Under the pieces are notes generated by a model, which saw only the letters and a program-made list of their open reading frames with translations, had not been told where the DNA came from and did not search any database. The position numbers were made by a program, and so were the translations under genes. A DNA stretch of 64,000 bases from Clostridiaceae bacterium OM02-2AC (lineage in GTDB: Bacteria > Bacillota_I > Bacilli_A > Erysipelotrichales > Erysipelotrichaceae): contig QULU01000003.1 of the NCBI GenBank assembly GCA_003481775.1, positions 58,716 through 122,715 of the forward strand, in the 5' to 3' direction. Shown here piece after piece: positions 43,241 through 49,150 of the stretch. Positions within the stretch are counted from its first letter, which is position 1; each line of letters begins with the position of its first letter.

Positions 43241-43882
43241 ATGGAAAAGAAACACAAGCTAGTAGCTGTTGTGCTTGGCATAGCAGCAGTATGCACGATT
43301 GGAATTATCGCTATACAGTATAGCAACAAGGAAGAACATGTATCCTTGCAAGGGAGTGCATTATCCAGCCCGACAGACAGAGTTGTAATTGCAGGGGACA
43401 AAGAATATGTTGTCGGTGAGGCTGGCTTTGAACCTGGATATTATGATGTTTCTACAAAGGAGCCGGTTAAGACGAACGCATTTAAACTTGGGGTTAATCA
43501 AACAATTTTGAATACCAGATATTACAATCGCAACAAGATATCATTATCACAGGGTAGTTCTGTGATAATGACGCGCTCTAAATTCGAACCATTGATATTT
43601 CATGATGATATCGCTGTATTGAACAATACGACGGGAGCATTTCGGTGTGGAGAAGAATTTGAAGCGGGCACATACGAAGTTAGTGTCGAAGGCAAGCATA
43701 AAAACGCTGAGATATTTTTCCAGGTTGAGGTAAATAGTGTAAGATGGGAAGCTAGGGATAAGGCACAGGTAAAAAATAAAAAGAGTGCGATTCTCAAAAT
43801 TCAGAAAAACGAGTATTTGAATATCGTAAATTTTTATCCTGAATATGGCGATTTTAAGATATATATCAAAAAAGTTGAATAA
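43241..43882 (+). CDS. Membrane-anchored extracytoplasmic protein, third of three paralogues
   Basis: A 213-residue protein, more diverged than the two before it, with one N-terminal membrane segment (about residues 7-25). It shares the core motifs GDKEYVVGEAGFEPGYYDV near residues 49-67, FKLGVNQTILN near 77-87, SKFEPLIFHDDIAVLNNTTG near 110-129 and CGEEFEAGTYEVSVEG near 132-147. AAGGAGG precedes the ATG. It is the last gene of the cluster, followed by a terminator shared with the convergent tailocin regulator genes. Function unknown. Confidence 0.65.
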   Translation: MEKKHKLVAVVLGIAAVCTIGIIAIQYSNKEEHVSLQGSALSSPTDRVVIAGDKEYVVGEAGFEPGYYDVSTKEPVKTNAFKLGVNQTILNTRYYNRNKISLSQGSSVIMTRSKFEPLIFHDDIAVLNNTTGAFRCGEEFEAGTYEVSVEGKHKNAEIFFQVEVNSVRWEARDKAQVKNKKSAILKIQKNEYLNIVNFYPEYGDFKIYIKKVE

Positions 43883-43984
43883 GTATTCTGATGTAATAGG
43901 TGTATATCTTTCACATCATTCCCTAATTAAATATGTAAAACCATGTATTCCTTACGCTTTCTTTGCAAAGAATCTTAGAATAAG

Positions 43985-44015
43985 AAAGAAGCTCAATGCT
44001 GCGTTGAGCTTCTTT
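43985..44015. terminator. Bidirectional terminator between convergent units
   Basis: AAAGAAGCTCAA (43985-43996) pairs exactly with TTGAGCTTCTTT (44004-44015). It ends the ABC cluster on the plus strand and overlaps the stop codon of the minus-strand peptidase gene. Confidence 0.8.
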
Positions 44016-44319
44016 ATATGGTATGTTGCTGAGGAAACATCTCTTTTCGTTTTAGCTGATGCAGTATTGTGTGTACCTCATGTTCACATGATTGAGCATC
44101 TTCCCTATCGCAAATAAAATGATTTTCAAAAACATGAATCATTTCATGAATCACAGTTTCCTGCAGCTGTTCACAGGAGCAGCGGTTATTCAAAATGATG
44201 TAGTAATAAAATCCGTCATAATAACAGAAGCCTCTGATTTTTGATCCGAGGTTCTTTTCAATTCTTAAAATAATGTTATGTTCAGCACAGAAGTCTTCAA
44301 AATTAAAGCAGCTCCCCAC
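44014..44319 (-). CDS. Short ImmA/IrrE family metallopeptidase
   Basis: A 101-residue protein with the zinc motif HEMIH near residues 58-62 in VIHEMIHVFENH. ImmA/IrrE peptidases cleave XRE-type repressors to induce mobile elements (ImmA/ImmR in ICEBs1). The protein is shorter than full ImmA and lacks any extra domain. A GTG start is supported by AAGGAGGG at good spacing. It lies directly downstream of the XRE gene on the same strand, in the usual repressor-antirepressor pair. It likely acts in the cytoplasm on that repressor. Confidence 0.8.
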   Translation of the reverse strand: MGSCFNFEDFCAEHNIILRIEKNLGSKIRGFCYYDGFYYYIILNNRCSCEQLQETVIHEMIHVFENHFICDREDAQSCEHEVHTILHQLKRKEMFPQQHTI

Positions 44320-44339
44320 GAAAATCCCTCCTTCATACC

Positions 44340-44753
44340 TTAATCCAATCCACGCTCCTTGCGTATTCCATTGATGATTGTTAACACCATTTCCAAATCA
44401 TTGGGTGCAAGATCTCTGGTTTTATCAAACAGCAAAGCAAGCGTCTGATTATCATAAATCTCTTTATACAATTCCAGCAGCTCCTGGTCCTTTTGAAAAT
44501 ACAGCAGGTTCTGTGCGTGATTGCCATACATGCTGTTGTCCTTGCTGTCACTCCCCCAATCCATCAATTCTGCTGGTGTCGTATCAAGCGCATAAGCAAT
44601 CTGTTCCAGCCGATCGACTGGAATTTTTTCTGTTTCACCAACTGCATATCGCTGCAGTGCCGACTTCGGTATCCCGGTACGACGAGACAATTCCCCATAG
44701 GACATGCTTTTTTCACTCAGTCGGGACAGGATTTTATCAGAGCATCTGGACAT
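44340..44753 (-). CDS. XRE family transcriptional repressor
   Basis: A 137-residue protein with an N-terminal helix-turn-helix (YGELSRRTGIPKSALQRYAVG near residues 18-38, then a third helix with PVDRLEQIAYALD). The remaining half (about 75-137) is helical and may be the peptidase target or oligomerisation part. The ATG at 44753 is chosen because AGAGGTGA lies seven bases upstream; the open frame runs 51 bases further back. It diverges from the tailocin operon across a promoter region that contains three TCCCA-type operator copies, so it is very probably the repressor of both directions. Confidence 0.88.
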   Translation of the reverse strand: MSRCSDKILSRLSEKSMSYGELSRRTGIPKSALQRYAVGETEKIPVDRLEQIAYALDTTPAELMDWGSDSKDNSMYGNHAQNLLYFQKDQELLELYKEIYDNQTLALLFDKTRDLAPNDLEMVLTIINGIRKERGLD

Positions 44754-44772
44754 TGTATCACCTCTTTCTTTT

Positions 44773-44884
44773 ATTATAACGCATTGTCCCAATTTTGCAA
44801 CCATTTATGAAAAGCTATGTCCCAAAAATGGATTGACAGAATGCTGTCACGCGAGTAATATGAAAATATATCCCAGAAATGGGA
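44773..44884. promoter_or_regulatory. Divergent promoter-operator region of the tailocin switch
   Basis: Plus strand: TTGACA (44833-44838), 17-base spacer, TAATAT (44856-44861). Minus strand: TTGCAA (44800-44795), 16-base spacer, TATAAT (44778-44773). Three related sites sit across them: TCCCAATTTTGCAA (44788-44801), TCCCAAAAATGGAT (44820-44833) and the palindrome TCCCAGAAATGGGA (44871-44884). One overlaps each -35 and one lies at the start of the rightward transcript, the arrangement expected for a repressor that also controls its own gene. Confidence 0.75.
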
Positions 44885-44900
44885 CGGCAAGGAGGATACT

Positions 44901-45302
44901 ATGGGAAAAGCTGAAATGGAATTAAAAGAACGGTATGTAGTAAACAAATTTACGGAATACCCTTACCACCAATGGATGCTGGAAGAGATTCAAAAGGAGC
45001 TTACGGAGATCAATAGGGAGCTGTCTGAAAAGCAATATACGGATGTGACACCCTGGAAGAAAGAGCTGATCTATCGTGAAACAGAGCTGATTAAAGAATT
45101 GAACATACATATACAGCAGATGAATCAGGTCGAGCAATGGCTGGAGCAGCTGGGGGAGAATCAGCAGAATATTATGAGAATCTATGCGATGGAGTACGGC
45201 TGTAAGAATGGCTGCTATTGTGCCAGAGCAACAAACAATACGGAATCCAATGTGTATAAAACAGCAAAGCGCGTGATTCATAAAATCGCCTTGAAATTAT
45301 GA
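44901..45302 (+). CDS. ArpU-like sigma-70 region 4-like late regulator
   Basis: A 133-residue, mostly helical protein with an N-terminal coiled-coil-like stretch and a C-terminal helix-turn-helix resembling sigma region 4 (GENQQNIMRIYAMEYG... TESNVYKTAKRVIHKI near 88-130). Such ArpU/RinA-type proteins of Firmicute phages switch on late structural genes. AAGGAGG precedes the ATG. It is the first rightward gene after the switch; a palindrome that could be its target lies 2 bases after its stop. It should act on the promoter for the tail genes. Confidence 0.75.
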   Translation: MGKAEMELKERYVVNKFTEYPYHQWMLEEIQKELTEINRELSEKQYTDVTPWKKELIYRETELIKELNIHIQQMNQVEQWLEQLGENQQNIMRIYAMEYGCKNGCYCARATNNTESNVYKTAKRVIHKIALKL

Positions 45303-45303
45303 T

Positions 45304-45337
45304 TGTCCGTTCACGGACAGAGCGCTGCCGGTATGAT
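45304..45337 (+). promoter_or_regulatory. Probable late promoter with TGTCCGT palindrome
   Basis: TGTCCGT-TC-ACGGACA (45304-45319) is a near-perfect inverted repeat with 7-base arms in the place of a -35. TATGAT (45332-45337) is 12 bases downstream. This is the layout expected for a promoter activated by the ArpU-like protein. A second hairpin GGTGT/ACACC lies at 45341-45358 in the leader. Confidence 0.6.
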
Positions 45338-45422
45338 ATAGGTGTGGAAAGGAACACCGGTGATTTCATCCACTGAGGTTCTGCAGCATGCGGCAGGACT
45401 TCACAGAAGGGAGGGATAGCGA

Positions 45423-45803
45423 TTGCTGCTAGGTGATATCAAACAGCATCTGCAGACGATTACGGAATGTCCGGACTGGAGCATTGGCTGTATCCACAGT
45501 GATCAGCCCAAAAGCATTGCGGTTCTTGGCAAACAGGGAGTACTGCAGGCTGCCCAGAGCTATGAACAGAGCTATGCCAGCAAAACGATTGAGCTTGTCA
45601 TTCGATGGAATGAGGAAGCAGAGGCAGAACAGACTGCACAGCAGCTTTATGATTTCTTTCTTGCACAGCCGGATACGATCGGCACATGGAATATCGTGCA
45701 GTGTGCGCTTCCATATGACACCCCTGTCAATATGCAGCCGCTGCCTGACAATGGTATGGAATACCATATTGAAGTAATGATTACATACAGAAAAGGAGAA
45801 TAA
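45423..45803 (+). CDS. Phage tail terminator-like protein
   Basis: A 126-residue protein at the position of the tail terminator or head-tail connector in siphophage tail modules, immediately before the tube gene. The start is a TTG, supported by GAAGGGAGGG seven bases upstream and by no better alternative. The alpha-beta pattern and the ending EYHIEVMITYRK are compatible with a minor capsid/TrP fold. In an F-type tailocin this protein would cap the tube, because no head exists. It is inferred mainly from gene order. Confidence 0.65.
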   Translation: MLLGDIKQHLQTITECPDWSIGCIHSDQPKSIAVLGKQGVLQAAQSYEQSYASKTIELVIRWNEEAEAEQTAQQLYDFFLAQPDTIGTWNIVQCALPYDTPVNMQPLPDNGMEYHIEVMITYRKGE

Positions 45804-45808
45804 CAACT

Positions 45809-46264
45809 ATGGCAAACGTAACAACAGGAGTTTATCCGGTATATCAGATGGAATTTAAAATCGGAACAAAGGGACTGGCATCCGCAGAAGCAGATATGGT
45901 GCCAGTAAAGGATTTGGAATCCTTCTCCATCGCAATGGAGGGAGGAACAGAGAATTGGACATCCATGGATAGCAGCGGATGGGCACATTCCCTGATGACT
46001 GCAAAGAAAATGACAGTGAGTGTTAAGGGAAAACGTTCTATCGGTGATGCCGGCAACGATTATGTGGCAGCCTCTCTTTATAAGGATGCCGCTGAGTGCA
46101 AAACCAAGGCCTCTATTGCATTCCCTGATGGAGCAGCTTTAAGCTTTGACTGCGTACTGGATGTTAAAACCTTTGGCGGTGACAGCACGAACGTGACTCC
46201 ACTGGAATTTGACATGATAGCAGATGGAAAACCGCTGTATACCCCGGCACCGGTACAGGAGTAA
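45809..46264 (+). CDS. Major tail tube protein
   Basis: A 151-residue beta-rich protein with the tail tube pattern: an N-terminal strand YPVYQMEFKIG, the FSIAMEGGTENWTSMDS loop near residues 32-48 and the ending VTPLEFDMIADGKP. Tube proteins of TP901-1-like phages have this length and stack as hexamers to form the non-contractile tail. A ribosome binding site (AGGAGAA) lies before the ATG. No sheath gene is present in the module, which places the particle in the flexible, F-type class. It is followed directly by the chaperone gene. Confidence 0.85.
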   Translation: MANVTTGVYPVYQMEFKIGTKGLASAEADMVPVKDLESFSIAMEGGTENWTSMDSSGWAHSLMTAKKMTVSVKGKRSIGDAGNDYVAASLYKDAAECKTKASIAFPDGAALSFDCVLDVKTFGGDSTNVTPLEFDMIADGKPLYTPAPVQE

Positions 46265-46267
46265 TCC

Positions 46268-46600
46268 ATGGCCAGAAAATATGATCTGGTAGAACGCCTG
46301 AAAGCGAAGAATGAACGCCCATTTCTGGTGCTGGATGAACAGCATGTGTACAGCATCAATACCAGTAAGACCAACGCACTTGCAATTATGGCCTTGATGG
46401 ATAAAAGAAAAGCAGAGAATGCGACAGATCTTACTATGATTGACGATGTTATCCGTATGAGTCTGGGGGAGGATGCACTGCTGTATCTGAATACACAGGA
46501 AATCAGTATTGCGGCTCTTCAGGAAATCATGAAGACAATTATGGCTGCCATGGCGGACATGTCGCTTGAGGAAAGCGAACAACAGGCTAAAAAAAAGTAA
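46268..46600 (+). CDS. Tail assembly chaperone, G form
   Basis: A 110-residue mainly helical protein directly after the tube gene, which is the conserved place of the gpG chaperone. It ends QQAKKK with A AAA AAG next to the stop, a -1 slippery sequence as in lambda G/GT-like genes. The downstream open frame would be added by frameshift to make the GT form. gpG chaperones load the tape measure protein before tube assembly. The AAAAAAAAG run precedes the TAA by one codon. Identification is from position, size and the frameshift signal. Confidence 0.8.
   Translation: MARKYDLVERLKAKNERPFLVLDEQHVYSINTSKTNALAIMALMDKRKAENATDLTMIDDVIRMSLGEDALLYLNTQEISIAALQEIMKTIMAAMADMSLEESEQQAKKK
46591..46597 (+). 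other. Programmed -1 frameshift site A AAA AAG
   Basis: In the G frame the codons read GCT AAA AAA AAG TAA. The heptamer A AAA AAG at 46591-46597 allows a -1 slip, after which reading continues GTA AAT GAC AGA GTC TGG with no stop until 46941. The zero-frame stop is one codon after the slip site. Confidence 0.8.
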
Positions 46601-46941
46601 ATGACAGAGTCTGGTATGACCTGTTTGAAGACTGGGAGCTGATAGAAGCCTCCTTCGCAATGCAATATCCGGGAAAGGACCTGTATGATGATTCGATGGA
46701 CTGGAAAGAGTTTATCACACTGCTTGCAGGACTGCGGAAAGAAACACCACTGGGGCAGATGATTGCCATACGCAGTGAGGAAGACCCGCAGATTTTGAAG
46801 CAATTTAGTGCTGAACAGAATCAGTTACGCACACAATGGCGGACATATTGCATGAAACAGCATCCGGAGAATGTATGCGAGGGAGACCAATTAGAAATGC
46901 TTTCAGAATTACAGGCCGTACTGGAAGCTGCATTTCAGTAA
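46597..46941 (+). CDS. Tail assembly chaperone, T extension made by frameshift
   Basis: The -1 frame adds 114 residues to the G protein (total about 224). It starts VNDRVWYDLFEDWELIEASF and continues with AMQYPGKDLYDDSMDWKEF. The ATG at 46660 in the same frame lacks a ribosome binding site, which further argues that the region is read only by frameshift. In tailed phages the GT form binds the tape measure protein and G; the ratio is set by frameshift efficiency. The fusion spans 46268-46941. It ends 41 bases before the tape measure start. Confidence 0.75.
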   Translation, partial: VNDRVWYDLFEDWELIEASFAMQYPGKDLYDDSMDWKEFITLLAGLRKETPLGQMIAIRSEEDPQILKQFSAEQNQLRTQWRTYCMKQHPENVCEGDQLEMLSELQAVLEAAFQ

Positions 46942-46982
46942 CAGCACTCCTTCTACGAGTGCTGTTTTTAGAAAGGAGGTTC

Positions 46983-48755
46983 ATGATGGGCAAAAAGGAA
47001 AAAAATGCCGCTGCGGTACAGGTAGATATTGATATCAGTGCCGTGATGAAAACATTGGAAGAAGGGCTGGCCAAGCTGACCTCTTCCATACAGATCAAGA
47101 CAGCAGACATGCTGAATACCGTGTTCACGAATATGAAAAGCTCTATTTCAAAGAACATATCCAGTGTGCAGCAAAGCATCTCTGGATCTTTAAAGGATAT
47201 GAACAGCGGTATACAAAGCTCGTTTGGAAAGGTGGGAGATACCCTACAGACAGTACAAGCAAAGGTAACTACTCAGATATCAGAAAGCATTTCCTCTTTG
47301 AAGGAAACGGCAGAGGGTGTAGTAAACAAAACCAAGGAGGCTATACAGTCTATCGGAAACAGCAAAAAGGGATTGACTTCCGGATCATCCGTTGAGGAAG
47401 GCGATGGAGAAGCGGGAGGAGAAGATGGCGCAGGCGGTATAAAGGAGCTGCTGCAAATACCGGACATCGTCTCATCAATAAACGATCAGTTTAACTCGCT
47501 GTCCTCTCTGGTGCTGGAAATGGCACCGCAGCTGGGACCGGTTTTACAGCCGTTTGTAGACACCATATCGGCAGGCTTACAGGGAGCAACTGATTTTCTT
47601 GAAAATATGAAGGGCTGGTATGATACCTTCACCCAGATTCAGGAGCTGGTACCGGGGCTGATGGAAAATATGGATAAGCTGTTTACCATTCTTTTGAATA
47701 ATCCGTTTGGTATGTTTTTGCTTGCGGCAGCTGCCGTCGTGGCAGTGTTCGCCCTGCTATATCAGACAAATGAAGAATTTAGAAACAGCATCAATCAGCT
47801 GACAGGAGACTTCATTGATTCCCTGTCTCCCGGAATTGAATTGATTAAGGCAGCCTTTGACAATTTATGGAACAATGCACTGCTGCCGTTAAAGGATGCA
47901 TTTCTTGAATTTTGCGATATGGTGATCAAGCCGCTTTCTGATGTTCTCTGTGATGTATTCGCAATTGCTGTCAAGACAGTGTACGATATTCTAACATCCC
48001 TGTGGAACAATGTGCTGGTACCACTTGCCACATTCCTGCTGGATACCTTCACCAAGGTGATCCAAAGCGCTATTGAAGTCTGGAATTCATGGAAGCCGTA
48101 TATACAGATGATCATGGATATATTTATGAATCTTTGGAACAGTGTATTAAAGCCATTGGTCAGCTATCTGGCTGATGTATTTGCCAGCCGACTGAATAGT
48201 ATCTTTACCAGCGTAAAATCCATTATCGGAAACATCCGTGGAATCTTATCAGGTTTGATTGATTTTGTGACCGGTGTTTTCACAGGAAACTGGAGAAAGG
48301 CATGGCAGGGCGTATGCGATATTTTCAAAAATGTATTTGGTGGATTGATGAACATATTGAAAACACCGTTGAATGCCGCAATTGATTTGATCAATAAGGG
48401 AATCGACGGAATCAATTCGATAGGATTCGATATTCCGGATATTTTAGGAGGCGGTCATGTCGGACTGAGTGTACCACATATTCCACGTCTTGCGACAGGT
48501 GGTATACTGCGGCAGCCGACACTTGCCCTGGTTGGAGAAGGCGGTGCGGAGGCAGTTATGCCATTGGAGCGCAATACCGGATGGATTACACAGCTTGCAC
48601 AGCGGTTGCATACGGAGGCAAATGGCAATGGACAAAATGATGCCCTGCTAAAGGAAATCCTGTATGCAATTCGTTCGTTGAACCTGAACATTGATGGTAA
48701 AAAAGCGGTTGGCCTCTTCGCCGCTTCCAAAAAAGAACTGGCTATGTTGAAATGA
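46983..48755 (+). CDS. Tape measure protein
   Basis: A 590-residue protein with a long helical N-terminal region (coiled-coil-like, SISKNISSVQQSISGSL), a hydrophobic block near residues 240-260 (FGMFLLAAAAVVAVFALLY), repeated Trp-rich helices (LWNNALLPL, LWNNVLVPL, LWNSVLKPL) and a C-terminal segment with GGILRQPTLALVGEGG, found at the end of many tape measures. GAAAGGAGG is five bases before the ATG. The 47-codon upstream extension of the frame is ignored because it lacks a site. The repeated LWN motifs are roughly 45-60 residues apart. It sets tail length; a short tail of roughly 90 nm is expected from its length. Confidence 0.9.
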   Translation: MMGKKEKNAAAVQVDIDISAVMKTLEEGLAKLTSSIQIKTADMLNTVFTNMKSSISKNISSVQQSISGSLKDMNSGIQSSFGKVGDTLQTVQAKVTTQISESISSLKETAEGVVNKTKEAIQSIGNSKKGLTSGSSVEEGDGEAGGEDGAGGIKELLQIPDIVSSINDQFNSLSSLVLEMAPQLGPVLQPFVDTISAGLQGATDFLENMKGWYDTFTQIQELVPGLMENMDKLFTILLNNPFGMFLLAAAAVVAVFALLYQTNEEFRNSINQLTGDFIDSLSPGIELIKAAFDNLWNNALLPLKDAFLEFCDMVIKPLSDVLCDVFAIAVKTVYDILTSLWNNVLVPLATFLLDTFTKVIQSAIEVWNSWKPYIQMIMDIFMNLWNSVLKPLVSYLADVFASRLNSIFTSVKSIIGNIRGILSGLIDFVTGVFTGNWRKAWQGVCDIFKNVFGGLMNILKTPLNAAIDLINKGIDGINSIGFDIPDILGGGHVGLSVPHIPRLATGGILRQPTLALVGEGGAEAVMPLERNTGWITQLAQRLHTEANGNGQNDALLKEILYAIRSLNLNIDGKKAVGLFAASKKELAMLK

Positions 48756-48765
48756 GGTGATGGAT

Positions 48766-49146
48766 ATGAATATTGAATATATCGTTAAACTGGATGGGCG
48801 CATCCTTCCTCATGTGACCGCATGTACATCAGGAATAAATGATCTTGTCAGTGATAAATCCGGAAGAATAACTGCATCCGGGAAGATGGTTCGTTATATG
48901 ATTGATCGGATTCCGTCTTTGAAGCTGGAGTTCGCAGTTATGCCGCAGGAGGAGATGCAGCCGCTGCTGGAATCCCTTGCAAAGCCGTCCTTCGAGGTAG
49001 AGTGGTTTGTCCCCGAGCTTGGTGTTTATAAGAAACAGCAATTCTATTGCGGCGAGCATGTGCCGAAGATTAAGAGTACCAGTCCGCTTCTTTATGATGC
49101 GATGAGTATTGAGCTGATCCCGTATGAGGGCAGCAAAGGATGGTGA
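48766..49146 (+). CDS. Small tail protein, probable distal tail (Dit-like)
   Basis: A 126-residue beta-rich protein between the tape measure and the large tail-tip gene, the place of the distal tail protein. Dit proteins are usually larger (about 200-250 residues), so this is either a minimal form or a DUF6711-like accessory protein. Motifs seen are VKLDGRILPHVTACTSG near 5-21 and WFVPELGVYKKQQFYCG near 83-99. GAGGTG lies just before the ATG. The end overlaps the frame of the next gene but its ATG (49151) follows cleanly. Confidence 0.6.
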   Translation: MNIEYIVKLDGRILPHVTACTSGINDLVSDKSGRITASGKMVRYMIDRIPSLKLEFAVMPQEEMQPLLESLAKPSFEVEWFVPELGVYKKQQFYCGEHVPKIKSTSPLLYDAMSIELIPYEGSKGW

Positions 49147-49150
49147 GGAT

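Noticed and set aside
46660..46941. Independent small gene starting at ATG 46660
   Set aside because: No ribosome binding site; the same frame is reached from the slippery site upstream, so it is the frameshift extension.
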